Assembly (NCBI RefSeq): GCF_007995155.1 | Contig: NZ_CP042593.1 | Span: forward strand, 352,001-416,000 | Direction of reading: 5' to 3' | Origin: Cytobacillus dafuensis | GTDB lineage: Bacteria > Bacillota > Bacilli > Bacillales > Cytobacillaceae | Length of the DNA stretch: 64,000 nt | Part shown: positions 33,539-41,672 of the stretch, piece after piece | Numbering within the stretch: position 1 is the first letter of the stretch | Layout of the letters: each line of letters begins with the position of its first letter | Notes under the pieces: generated by a model | Database searches by the model: none | Told to the model about the DNA's origin: nothing | Seen by the model: the letters and a program-made list of their open reading frames with translations, nothing else | Position numbers and translations under genes: made by a program

Positions 33539-33573
33539 GAGATCCTAAAAGGTATTGAACCTCTTAGGATCTC
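33539..33573 (+). terminator. Terminator after the ThrRS-like gene
   Basis: GAGATCCTAA (33539-33548) pairs with TTAGGATCTC (33564-33573), with inner AGGT/ACCT pairs; a weak T run follows. Confidence 0.7.
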
Positions 33574-33590
33574 ATTTAAAAGGTTTTTGA

Positions 33591-33992
33591 TTATGTTTCA
33601 GGTGCAACCAACTCTACCTTAATCCTATCCGGGTCTTCAAAGTAGACGGCGTAGTGCTCCTTACCTCCAGCAAAGGGATGCTTATCAGTGTAAAGGATGT
33701 TTATGTTCTTTTCTTTTAACTTAGATGTAATATCGTCAATCTGTTTACGTGAACTTGCATGAAATGCCAAATGGTTAAGACCTACTCGACATCTATGATA
33801 AGGGATGTCAAGAAACCTTTCCTCCGTCTGAACGAAAACAATGTAAGTTTCGCCTAATTTCCAACTTTGGCCTTTTTCCCATTCCTGATATGGACTATAT
33901 CCTAATTCTTCTAAAAACCAACTCCAAAAATCAATCGTGCTCTTTAAATTAGAAACATTTATTTCAACATGATGAATGAGCCCTTGTGACAA
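33591..33992 (-). CDS. VOC/glyoxalase-fold protein
   Basis: A 133-residue vicinal-oxygen-chelate protein: LIHHVEINVSNLKSTIDFWSWFLEELGY, then VGLNHLAFHASSRKQIDDI and the C-terminal HYAVYFEDPDRIKVELVAPE. The His/Glu metal-ligand positions are present in HHVEI, LNHLAF and KVELV. It resembles fosfomycin-resistance-type or catechol-dioxygenase-type small VOC proteins, but lacks the potassium-loop pattern of FosB, so function is undecided. The start is TTG 33992 behind AAGGAGGG. Confidence 0.78.
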   Translation of the reverse strand: MSQGLIHHVEINVSNLKSTIDFWSWFLEELGYSPYQEWEKGQSWKLGETYIVFVQTEERFLDIPYHRCRVGLNHLAFHASSRKQIDDITSKLKEKNINILYTDKHPFAGGKEHYAVYFEDPDRIKVELVAPET

Positions 33993-34074
33993 CTAACACC
34001 CTCCTTATTAAACTTATAAATAAATGTTTTTATTATTTCGCTTAAGCGATAAGGATTTCCTTTAAACGAAGAAA

Positions 34075-36015
34075 TTAATCTTCACAATCTAACCAAACAT
34101 CCTCAACATGCTTTTTCTTTTGCTGCTTATTGATTTTCCGGTATTCCTTCGATTTGAAGATGATATCAAAGTCATAGTTGTCAGGGTACAGCTCTTTGCC
34201 TTTAATATATAGCTTTAATCGTTTATGATTGATTGTTCGCTTTTCATTTTGTATTTGAACGATATAGTTTCCTTGTGAGTCTGGCCCTTTATAAATAATC
34301 CCCGTTTCATTGGTTTCAGTAACAAGCACATTATCTCCCTGTTCAAAAAGAGCAAATGGTTCTGTACCCGTAGGAAGGGGTTGCTTTTTCGTAGATTTCC
34401 TTGCATATTTATTGATTGCTATTTGCTTTAGATAATCCGAAGCCTTCAGAATGCTTGCATCGATTTCTTCCCGATAGCTGCGAATATTTTTATAGGTGAT
34501 TTGGTGGGCTTTCTCGATCAATTCCGGATGCATGCCGAGCTTGATGGCAATGTCAAATGCTTGACTGTTGCCGCTTTGCCCAAGAAGAAGCCTGTATGTT
34601 GGCTTTAGTGTTTCGAGATCAAATTCCATCATTCCATTGAGAAATCCGCTTGTTTTTTCGGCAAAGTCCTTCATTTCGCTATAGTGGGTTGTTGCAAACA
34701 AAGTTGCTCCCTTTTGGTAGAGCTGCTCAAGAATAACGATTGCCAGCGCCATTCCTTCGCTTGGATCTGTCCCTGATCCTAGTTCATCAAGCAGAACTAG
34801 CGAGCGGTCATTCGTAATACGCAGAATGTCAATGATATTAACGAGTCTTGAGCTGAATGTGCTCAAGTTCTGTTCAATGCTTTGACCATCGCCAATATCG
34901 ACGAAAATATGCTGAAAAATGGCGAGCTCACTTCCATGATTGGCTGGAATAGGAAGTCCTGTTTGCGCCATCATGGTAAGTAAGCCAACTGTCTTCAATG
35001 TGACCGTCTTTCCACCAGTATTAGGTCCAGTTATCACTAATGCCCGATGATCTTCACCAAATCGAATGGATAGAGGAACGGCCTTCTCACCAAGCATCGG
35101 ATGCCGAGCTTCTTTTAAATCAATGATATAATCCTCGTTTAATAAAGGTATTGTACCGCCAATTTTTCGGCTATAAGATGCTTTGGCAAACAGGACATCA
35201 TAATGATGCATCGTTTCTATGGCGATAGCTATTGTGTGTTCATGCTGTAGCACCTTGTCCGTTAATTCGTATAAAATTCTTTCTGTTTCCTGCTCTTCAG
35301 CCATACGCAATAGCTCAATCTCTTCCTGAATGGAACTTAGTTCTGTCGGTTCCATATACAAGGTAGAGCCTGAAGCAGAAGTGTCAAGAACCGTTCCCTG
35401 CACTTTTGTCCGATATTCCCTTTTCACAGAAAGGGCAATCCGGCCATTTCGTTCAACGACAACCGTATCCTGCAGAAATGAGGAATATCGTTTTGATTTT
35501 ACTAGCTGTTGTGCCTTTTCCTTGAGCTTATCTGATTGAATCGAAAGCTGTCTTCGTAAATACGCTAAATCGCTTGAGGCATGATGATCCACTTGTCCGT
35601 GCCGAATACAGCGGCTAATTTCTTCTTCCAGCAGCCGTACATCCCCAATCGATTCCGCATACAAGCTCACATTAGGTGCTGCATATTGCTTATCCTTCAT
35701 GAATTGCTTCAGCTTTGAACAATGCTGCAAAAACGAAAGGACATACGTAAACTGATCAGCACGAATATAGATTCCTTTTCGCGCCTGATTCAAATAAAGC
35801 TCCATTTCATCCAGTGTGTGAATCGGGACGCTGCTGCTGATTTTTATTATTTCTTCCGCTTCAGCAACCTCCCTTAAAGCCTGCTCCATTCTCCGTTTAT
35901 CCGGCAATGGCCGAAGTGCTTGAAGGGTCTTCTTCCCTCTGTTTGTTTTCGCAAAATGAGTGATCTCCTCTAATATTTCCTGATATCCTAATACACCAAT
36001 TGTTTGCTGATTCAT
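34075..36015 (-). CDS. MutS2-like ATPase lacking the Smr domain
   Basis: A 646-residue member of the MutS superfamily, closest in pattern to MutS2 rather than MutS1: there is no mismatch-recognition domain. It has a helical lever/clamp region (residues ~1-290), then the ATPase with Walker A TGPNTGGKT (329-337), Walker B LVLLDELGSGTDPSEG (407-421) and the ATTHYSEMKDF signature. A KOW-like beta segment follows (FEQGDNVLVTETNETGIIYKG, ~552-572). The C-terminal Smr nuclease domain of MutS2 (~785 residues) is absent. MutS2 is known to bind and split collided ribosomes. The gene is preceded by a ~430-base leader with promoter, short leader peptide and two terminators, unusual for a repair gene. RBS AAAGGAGG. 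Confidence 0.88.
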   Translation of the reverse strand: MNQQTIGVLGYQEILEEITHFAKTNRGKKTLQALRPLPDKRRMEQALREVAEAEEIIKISSSVPIHTLDEMELYLNQARKGIYIRADQFTYVLSFLQHCSKLKQFMKDKQYAAPNVSLYAESIGDVRLLEEEISRCIRHGQVDHHASSDLAYLRRQLSIQSDKLKEKAQQLVKSKRYSSFLQDTVVVERNGRIALSVKREYRTKVQGTVLDTSASGSTLYMEPTELSSIQEEIELLRMAEEQETERILYELTDKVLQHEHTIAIAIETMHHYDVLFAKASYSRKIGGTIPLLNEDYIIDLKEARHPMLGEKAVPLSIRFGEDHRALVITGPNTGGKTVTLKTVGLLTMMAQTGLPIPANHGSELAIFQHIFVDIGDGQSIEQNLSTFSSRLVNIIDILRITNDRSLVLLDELGSGTDPSEGMALAIVILEQLYQKGATLFATTHYSEMKDFAEKTSGFLNGMMEFDLETLKPTYRLLLGQSGNSQAFDIAIKLGMHPELIEKAHQITYKNIRSYREEIDASILKASDYLKQIAINKYARKSTKKQPLPTGTEPFALFEQGDNVLVTETNETGIIYKGPDSQGNYIVQIQNEKRTINHKRLKLYIKGKELYPDNYDFDIIFKSKEYRKINKQQKKKHVEDVWLDCED

Positions 36016-36072
36016 CCTGAATCCTCCTTTTTATTTTAAAATGAAACTTTTCCAGAGCAGAAGATTTTCTCA

Positions 36073-36107
36073 TAAAAAAACCGCCATGAACGAATCGCTC
36101 ATGACGG
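36073..36107 (-). terminator. Leader terminator 2 upstream of the MutS2-like gene
   Basis: Read on the minus strand, CCGTCATGA pairs with TCATGGCGG (one G-U) followed by seven T residues. It lies ~58 bases before the start codon and would need to be passed for expression. Confidence 0.75.
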
Positions 36108-36197
36108 CTAGAAGAGATGTAAACATGTATTGGCACCCAAATTTGAGTACAGCAAAAAAGAACGGAAAATGACACGATATCCGATTTTTTTGTACAC

Positions 36198-36226
36198 AAA
36201 AAAGCTATGACAAAACATGCCATAGC
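36198..36226 (-). terminator. Leader terminator 1 (attenuator) of the MutS2-like gene
   Basis: On the minus strand GCTATGGCA (36226-36218) pairs with TGTCATAGC (36212-36204), followed by TTTTTT. Its 5' arm can instead pair with CATAGC in the upstream segment at about 36242-36253, which in turn overlaps the segment (36257-36266) able to pair with the leader peptide codons. This gives mutually exclusive folds. Confidence 0.7.
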
Positions 36227-36348
36227 TGGTTTACCAATCTTCTATGCTATGATGCGTGTTCTTAACCTACCTTAAAAAAGCACATACTTAATAAACCAGT
36301 GATTAGACCAGTTTTTTGCTTCATTCAAGGCCGTATGAAAATAACGGT

Positions 36349-36372
36349 TTAGTTAAGAACATTCACACTCAT
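36349..36372 (-). CDS. Putative regulatory leader peptide (7 codons) of the MutS2-like gene
   Basis: The tiny frame ATG AGT GTG AAT GTT CTT AAC TAA (peptide MSVNVLN) has an AGAGGAG ribosome site 8 bases upstream. The bases TGTTCTTAAC at its end are perfectly complementary to GTTAAGAACA (36266-36257 read on the minus strand), so a ribosome stalled on the peptide would block that helix. This is the classic arrangement of drug-inducible attenuators. Confidence 0.65.
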   Translation of the reverse strand: MSVNVLN

Positions 36373-36414
36373 AAAACAAACTCCTCTGCTGAGTTTACAT
36401 TTTTATACAAATTA

Positions 36415-36444
36415 AGTATACCTCGGTTTTGTTTGAGAGGTCAA
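36415..36444 (-). promoter_or_regulatory. Promoter of the MutS2-like gene leader
   Basis: On the minus strand: TTGACC (36444-36439), an 18-base spacer, TATACT (36420-36415). It is ~43 bases upstream of the leader-peptide start. Confidence 0.75.
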
Positions 36445-36627
36445 TATAAGTGTGAAGATTTTGTACATTCAACATCGTAAAAAAACGAAAGGTAATGTTC
36501 CGGTAATGTTTGAGTTATTTGGATGTTATTTCCTGAATGTAAAATAAAATTAGATTTTTAATGGTGACAGGATGGCTGGGCTTCGGACTAGGGAGCATCT
36601 TTAGTGAGATTAATAGGGGGAATATAA

Positions 36628-36732
36628 ATGGAAGATAGAAGTTCAGGACGTGGAAAAGATTTTACCGATTCATGGTGGTTTCTCTTCATATGTGTAAGTA
36701 TTGCAGGGTTGATTGTGATGCTTGGTCGTTAA
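36628..36732 (+). CDS. 34-residue putative single-span membrane miniprotein
   Basis: ATG 36628 is preceded by TAGGGGG at 7 bases. The product has a charged N-terminus (MEDRSSGRGKDF) followed by one hydrophobic helix (WWFLFICVSIAGLIVMLG) and ends in Arg. It is followed by a good terminator. It is too short to assign to a family; the composition and ribosome site favour a real miniprotein. Confidence 0.6.
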   Translation: MEDRSSGRGKDFTDSWWFLFICVSIAGLIVMLGR

Positions 36733-36753
36733 TCATATGGAAGCCTATACACA

Positions 36754-36803
36754 AAAAACGCAATTGATAGTGATAGAGTATTTCACCATCAATTGCGTTT
36801 TTT
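36754..36803. terminator. Bidirectional terminator between miniprotein and MFS gene
   Basis: AAAAACGCAATTGAT (36755-36769) pairs with ATCAATTGCGTTTTT (36788-36802), flanked by A and T runs; it serves both converging genes. Confidence 0.85.
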
Positions 36804-36823
36804 TATTATTTTCTAATTTAAAA

Positions 36824-38113
36824 TTATCCGGTAGATTTCTGGACAGGAGCAGTTTCCTTATTAGTTTGTAAAGCTTTGAGTTTCCTCAAAATAAATACAA
36901 GTACAAAGATTCCTAACAAGCAAGTAGCTGTTCCTGCACCGATCATGACAACTGAAACACTCGTTAATTTTGCCAAAAGTGCTCCGATTGCTGGGGCAAT
37001 TAGCATCGAAAAGGTTTGCATGGACGTAGCTGCTGCTGATACTCTGCCCATCATCTGTTTTGGTGTTTCTGATTGTAGTACATAACCGTATGGAACTGCT
37101 TCGCCCGATCCAAGCAAACCAAGGAGAAATGCTCCGATTACCCAAACTAATTGCGGCAGATTTAGAATACCCATGCTACCGAGTCCAACGGCGATTATTA
37201 AAGTTCCGCTTAATAGGGCGGTAGTGGACATTAGATGAATTGGTTTGTGTTTCCAATTCGTCCACTGTCCTAATAAAAGTGACCCTACTACACTTCCGAG
37301 CCCAACACTGCTTATTAGGAGGCCGAAATTTTCTTTTGTAAAGCCGAGGTCCTGAGCAAGGAAAACAAAAAGACCGTCATATAGAAAAATAATAAAAAAA
37401 GCAACCGAGGATAGAATAATTGAAATCTTTAATAATGGTGTTTTTGCTATATGCTTAAGGCCGTCAAATAAATCTTTCCAATAGCTGCTTTTTTGTGGTA
37501 TTTCTTTCGTTGTTTTGATTTCTTCAACATAAGCTGTTTCATCTAGCTTGGGCATCATCATTAAGAAAATGATAGCTATCAAAAATCCTGCTGCTTCAAA
37601 TAGAAAAGGACTTTTAACACCAAAAAAGGCAATGATGCCTCCTCCAAGAGCAGGGCCTAAAATTTTCATTGTATTAACAGAAAGCTGACTGAGTGTGACT
37701 GCTTCTGGCAACTGCTCATCAGGTACTGTCATTCGTATCGTACTCTGTCTTGCTGGGTCGTAAAGTGCTGCAGCAGTACCTTTTAAAAATACAAATAATA
37801 ATAAATAGTAGAGATTAGGTGCAAAGAAGAGACCACCAACAAAAATAATTCTTAAAATTAGACAGACAATCATAACCGTCTTTTTAGGCAGTCTATCAAC
37901 AAATACACTGGCAAATGGTCCGATGATTACCCACGGCAGGCCAAGAGCAATAATGACAGACGCAACGGCCGTTTCGTCCAGTCCCCAGTGATAGGCGACA
38001 ATTACCTGTAAAGCAACGAAGTCAAACCAATTCCCTAAGTCGGAAAAGACTTGTGCTCCAAATAATGAGCGATAAGCACGAATTTTAAGCGGCTTAAACA
38101 TACCTGCTCCCAT
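36824..38113 (-). CDS. MFS transporter (MFS_3/macrolide-efflux-like type)
   Basis: A 429-residue major-facilitator exporter with ~12 transmembrane helices. The N-terminal FRxLFGAQVFSDLGNWFDFVAL pattern and the loop DRLPKKTVMIVCLILR, followed by KGTAAALYDPARQSTIRM, are typical of the MefA/enterobactin-exporter-like MFS_3 group. It likely exports drugs or lipophilic compounds. It begins three bases after the stop of the PadR regulator and is co-transcribed with it; RBS AAAAGGAGA. Confidence 0.88.
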   Translation of the reverse strand: MGAGMFKPLKIRAYRSLFGAQVFSDLGNWFDFVALQVIVAYHWGLDETAVASVIIALGLPWVIIGPFASVFVDRLPKKTVMIVCLILRIIFVGGLFFAPNLYYLLLFVFLKGTAAALYDPARQSTIRMTVPDEQLPEAVTLSQLSVNTMKILGPALGGGIIAFFGVKSPFLFEAAGFLIAIIFLMMMPKLDETAYVEEIKTTKEIPQKSSYWKDLFDGLKHIAKTPLLKISIILSSVAFFIIFLYDGLFVFLAQDLGFTKENFGLLISSVGLGSVVGSLLLGQWTNWKHKPIHLMSTTALLSGTLIIAVGLGSMGILNLPQLVWVIGAFLLGLLGSGEAVPYGYVLQSETPKQMMGRVSAAATSMQTFSMLIAPAIGALLAKLTSVSVVMIGAGTATCLLGIFVLVFILRKLKALQTNKETAPVQKSTG

Positions 38114-38116
38114 AAA

Positions 38117-38725
38117 TTATGTCTCCTTTTCTCCATTAATGGCCTTTCTTCTTCTTTCCAAAAGCTTTTCAGTGTTCTGGTTCGGGTCTTGCCCATTTGG
38201 CAGGTCATCATTCTCTAGTGCATAAATAGATTCCTCAATCCATTTCAACTCAGCTTCCAAACGAATTTTTGCATAACGGATAGAAAGCATTGCTGTTCTA
38301 CTGACATAAGAATAGCCGTTGGTTGGCCATTCTTTAACAAAATTTAAAAGATCTTCAGTTTCTTCTTTTCTTTTTTGCAAGTGGCCAATTAATATAGAAA
38401 AATCCATGTCGTCGTGCCAAGTGGCCATTTTCATAAACAGCTCATCCTTAATGACAGGATAAGCTGGAGGGAGCTGCAGCCAATTTTCAAATTCCTCCCA
38501 TCCTTTTGGTGTAAGTTCGTAAAGTTTCTTTTTTCGGCCATCTTCTTCCTGTTCGATAGGGTAGATGAATCCTTCTTCCTCGAGCTTTTTCAATTTAGGA
38601 TAAATACTGCCATAGCTCATTCCCCAAAAAAGTCCTGCAGCCTTATGTTCAAATTCAGACTTAATATCGTACCCTGTGCTTGGCCAAAAGCTTAAAATGG
38701 AAAGTATTGTATGTTCAACTGACAA
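38117..38725 (-). CDS. PadR-family repressor
   Basis: A ~202-residue regulator with a PadR winged helix (VEHTILSILSFWPSTGYDIKSEFE, then GSIYPKLKKLEEEGFIYP and KLYELTPKGWEEF) and C-terminal helical dimerisation domain (residues ~95-180). The start is TTG 38725 behind AAAGGAG; a GTG 13 codons upstream would run through the operator palindrome. It probably represses itself and the MFS exporter and is relieved by a drug or phenolic ligand (family knowledge). Confidence 0.88.
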   Translation of the reverse strand: MSVEHTILSILSFWPSTGYDIKSEFEHKAAGLFWGMSYGSIYPKLKKLEEEGFIYPIEQEEDGRKKKLYELTPKGWEEFENWLQLPPAYPVIKDELFMKMATWHDDMDFSILIGHLQKRKEETEDLLNFVKEWPTNGYSYVSRTAMLSIRYAKIRLEAELKWIEESIYALENDDLPNGQDPNQNTEKLLERRRKAINGEKET

Positions 38726-38740
38726 TGATTTGTCTCCTTT

Positions 38741-38789
38741 CAATGTATCATATTGATATATCACTTCGATATATCAATATGATACATTG
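38741..38789. promoter_or_regulatory. PadR operator: 20-bp inverted repeat
   Basis: CAATGTATCATATTGATATA (38741-38760) is the exact reverse complement of TATATCAATATGATACATTG (38770-38789), spacer 9 bases. It sits just upstream of the padR ribosome site and resembles PadR sites (ATGTAT..ATACAT-like dyads). Confidence 0.8.
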
Positions 38790-38845
38790 AAGTGAATAGG
38801 AATGCAACCAAAAAATGCTAAATTTTTTAAGGTCCATTATCTTTT

Positions 38846-39142
38846 GTGATTCATATTTTGATATTAATTGTTGGAACCGGAATTCTTTTATTCGCTGTTA
38901 CATACCTATATTCACTGTTTGATAAAGCAGAAAATGCCTCACTAAGATTTGGAGTCATTGGAACAATCATGGGCCTCATATTAGACACATTTGCCTTATC
39001 TAACCACCACTATATCTTTCCCCAACTGAGAGAATCACAAATAATAGCCTTTACTACCTGGATGTCATTTGCTTATGCATTATATTTAATTATTCCATTC
39101 ATAATAAACGAGCTGAAGAAGAGAAGGAGAATGGTGGTTTAA
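38846..39142 (+). CDS. Small membrane protein (DUF5367-like)
   Basis: A 98-residue protein with three transmembrane helices (around 3-22, 36-54, 68-88) and a basic C-terminus (ELKKRRRMVV). The pattern, including the FGVIGTIMGLILDTF segment, resembles DUF5367 proteins. GTG start at 38846 with only a weak ribosome site, so the start is uncertain. The function is unknown. Confidence 0.6.
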   Translation: MIHILILIVGTGILLFAVTYLYSLFDKAENASLRFGVIGTIMGLILDTFALSNHHYIFPQLRESQIIAFTTWMSFAYALYLIIPFIINELKKRRRMVV

Positions 39143-39195
39143 GAGAGTATTTAAAAAGAAGAACCATTTTGAAGTGGAATTAAAAATAAAAGGAT

Positions 39196-39861
39196 GTGTG
39201 TGTCATTAAGGCAATTATTTTTGACTTTGATGGAACTTTAGCGAATACACTGCCGATATGTTATTTTGCTTTTCAGAATGTCTTCAAGGATTTTGATAAA
39301 AAAGATTTATCCGCGGATCAAATAAGGGCAATGTTTGGACCTTCAGAAACGGGCATTATCAGAGAAAATCTTAGTAATCCAAATAAGGAGCAAGCAATTG
39401 AATTGTATTATAAGAGGTATTCACAATATCATGATCAATTAGTTGCCAAAAATAATGAAGTTGATGATTTATTAAGGTATTTAAAGGAACAAGGAATTAA
39501 ATTAGGGATTGTCACTGGAAAAGCAAAAAGGAGTTTGGATATTTCTTTAAAAGCTCTTCAAATGGAAAGTTTCTTTGATGCTATGATAACTGGTGATGAC
39601 GTTATTAATCCTAAACCACATCCAGAAGGTGTAATAAAAGCTTTGTCTCTTTTAGGTGTGGAACGAGATGAAGCCATTTTCATCGGAGATAGTGATGCTG
39701 ATATACTTGCAGGGGTTCAAGCGAATGTTTATACAGTGGGAGTTCAATGGCTGCCTGAATATCAAACATTGAATTTTACTGTGGAACCTAATTCCGTTTT
39801 CACATGTGTTGCTGAATTCACTGAATCTATAAAAATGGGTTTTCCAATTGGTAATAAATGA
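39196..39861 (+). CDS. HAD-superfamily phosphatase (PpaX/Gph type)
   Basis: A 221-residue HAD hydrolase. Motif I is IFDFDGTLANTLP (nucleophile Asp), the cap domain is helical (residues ~18-85), motif II is GIVTGKAKRS, motif III Lys is in NPKPHPEG, and motif IV is FIGDSDADILAGVQAN. It dephosphorylates a small metabolite, as in phosphoglycolate or pyrophosphate hydrolases. The start is not clear: GTG 39196 lies almost on the AAAAGGA site. Confidence 0.85.
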   Translation: MCVIKAIIFDFDGTLANTLPICYFAFQNVFKDFDKKDLSADQIRAMFGPSETGIIRENLSNPNKEQAIELYYKRYSQYHDQLVAKNNEVDDLLRYLKEQGIKLGIVTGKAKRSLDISLKALQMESFFDAMITGDDVINPKPHPEGVIKALSLLGVERDEAIFIGDSDADILAGVQANVYTVGVQWLPEYQTLNFTVEPNSVFTCVAEFTESIKMGFPIGNK

Positions 39862-39929
39862 CAAGGAAAAAAGACATTTAAATTACCGTCAAAAAGTGAA
39901 AATGTAATACTTTATAGAGGTGAATCGAT

Positions 39930-40568
39930 TTGAAATTAATTACTAAGCTTTCATCACAGATTGGAGATAAAACGGAAGAGGGAAATCGGAATGTAGCAAA
40001 GGAATGTCTCGAGCATCCTAGCTTAATAAATGAGATCGGGAAAGGATTAGCTTCAAAAGATACCGCGCTTATTGGGGATTGTGCTGAAGTTCTTACAAAA
40101 GTTGCTGAAGTAAATCCTGAAATAATATTGCCTTTTGCAGAAAACCTCATATCGCTGCTTTCACATAAAACGACACGAGTCCGGTGGGAATCCATGCATG
40201 CGACCGCATTAATTGCGGTATGTATACCTGCAAAAATTACTAATCTATTGCTTCAGCTAAGGGAAATTATTAAGTCAGACAAAAGTACGATTGTAAGAGA
40301 TTATGCTATCGAAACTTTATGCAATTATGCAACAGTAGGAGAACCTGAGGCCAAGGCTGCTTTTCCCTTACTGAAAGAATCCTTGCTGGTCTGGGAAGGG
40401 AAGCATCGGGCGCGGGGATTAAAAGGCTTACTGAATGTATGTCATTCAACAGATGAATTTACAGTTGAGATACGAGGAATAGCTGAAGATTATATTGATG
40501 ATCCAAAAGGTGTTGTGAAAAAGGCAGTAAAGGCTTTAATAAAAGCAATTGATAAGGGGAATACATGA
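39930..40568 (+). CDS. HEAT-repeat protein
   Basis: A 212-residue all-helical protein made of about five HEAT-like repeats (for example SKDTALIGDCAEVLTKVAEVNPEIILPFAENLISLLSHKTTRVRWESMHATALIA). Such proteins are scaffolds or, in the AlkD-like branch, DNA glycosylases; I see no clear glycosylase catalytic Asp/Trp pattern. The start is TTG 39930 after AGAGGTGA. It is 16 bases upstream of the next gene and probably co-transcribed. Confidence 0.75.
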   Translation: MKLITKLSSQIGDKTEEGNRNVAKECLEHPSLINEIGKGLASKDTALIGDCAEVLTKVAEVNPEIILPFAENLISLLSHKTTRVRWESMHATALIAVCIPAKITNLLLQLREIIKSDKSTIVRDYAIETLCNYATVGEPEAKAAFPLLKESLLVWEGKHRARGLKGLLNVCHSTDEFTVEIRGIAEDYIDDPKGVVKKAVKALIKAIDKGNT

Positions 40569-40584
40569 GTAAAAGGAGGAAAAA

Positions 40585-41415
40585 ATGGATACGAGTGAAA
40601 AATTTAAAGAGATATTTGAAAAGCTAAAAAGTATTTTGGTCAAGTATGAAAGTAGCCTTTTAAAAAAGAATGACAGTCCTGATCATTACTATTTAGATAC
40701 AAAGCATATTGTAGAACATAATAAAAGTAACTTATTTTTTGGAGCGGCTCAAATCAAAAAGAATTATGTTAGCTATTATTTAATGCCTGTCTATGTGTAT
40801 CCTGAATTACTAAACAATATTTCTCCTGAATTGAAAAAACGTATGCAGGGGAAATCTTGCTTTAATTTCAAAAAAATAGATGAAGTATTATTTGAAGAAT
40901 TACATGATTTAACGCAGCAGTCATTTGAAAAATACGATGAGAATGGCTTGATTCAATCAGGAGTTCTAAAGATGAGGAGTAAAAAATCGAGTAAAAGTAA
41001 TGAAGATCATTGCGAATTAAAAATGACCTCAAAGAAAACGATCCAATCAGAAATAGGTTTATACGGAATTGAAAAGGTACGAGAAATAAGCATGAAATTT
41101 CCTGAGGTTGACGAAAAGGTTGATTCATTTGGTCATACTTCATTTCGAGTAAAGGATAAACCATTTGTGATGATGGGAGAAAAGGAAGGACAATCTTCTT
41201 TAGCAATCAAAACCCTTCCAACCACTCAAGAAATACTCCTCCTGCTCGATGGCTTTTTCAAGACTCCATACATAGGACAGCACGGCTGGACATCTCTTAT
41301 CATAGACCAAGACATAAACTGGAAAGAAATTGAAGGATATATTCTTGAGGCATACTTACGAACAGCTCCCAAACGATTATGTAAGGTTGTTTCAGAAGAG
41401 TTAAACATACTTTAA
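40585..41415 (+). CDS. DUF1801-like / MmcQ-YjbR fusion protein
   Basis: A 276-residue protein of two domains. Residues ~1-125 resemble DUF1801/YdhG-like iron-chaperone-type proteins (IKKNYVSYYLMPVYVYPELL, then KRMQGKSCFNFKKID). Residues ~155-270 are a MmcQ/YjbR domain with CyaY-like fold (VREISMKFPEVDEKVDSFGHTSFRVKDKPFVMMG, then QHGWTSLIID...AYLRTAPKRL). A lysine/serine-rich linker (RSKKSSKSNED) joins them. These are usually separate ~120-residue genes, so this is a fusion in one uninterrupted frame. RBS AAAGGAGG. Confidence 0.75.
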   Translation: MDTSEKFKEIFEKLKSILVKYESSLLKKNDSPDHYYLDTKHIVEHNKSNLFFGAAQIKKNYVSYYLMPVYVYPELLNNISPELKKRMQGKSCFNFKKIDEVLFEELHDLTQQSFEKYDENGLIQSGVLKMRSKKSSKSNEDHCELKMTSKKTIQSEIGLYGIEKVREISMKFPEVDEKVDSFGHTSFRVKDKPFVMMGEKEGQSSLAIKTLPTTQEILLLLDGFFKTPYIGQHGWTSLIIDQDINWKEIEGYILEAYLRTAPKRLCKVVSEELNIL

Positions 41416-41433
41416 TCTTTGAGCTAGACAAAG

Positions 41434-41464
41434 AAAACGGCAAAGCAATTTTGCCGTTTTTTTC
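41434..41464 (+). terminator. Intrinsic terminator after the fusion gene
   Basis: AAAACGGCAAA pairs with TTTGCCGTTTT followed by more T residues. Confidence 0.9.
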
Positions 41465-41672
41465 TATGTCTAAAAGGAATATGTGAATCCATTCGTTTTT
41501 ATAATCTGACTAAGTAAAACTTTCGACATATTTCCCAGGAAACAAACACAATATTATAATAATTTTATAGGATTGATATCCCTTAAATGCTAAAATTTGT
41601 ATTAAGAGGAGGTATTTTTCCGAAAAATAGGTTGTTTAGAATAATTTCGTAGAATAGATGTGAGGATGGATA

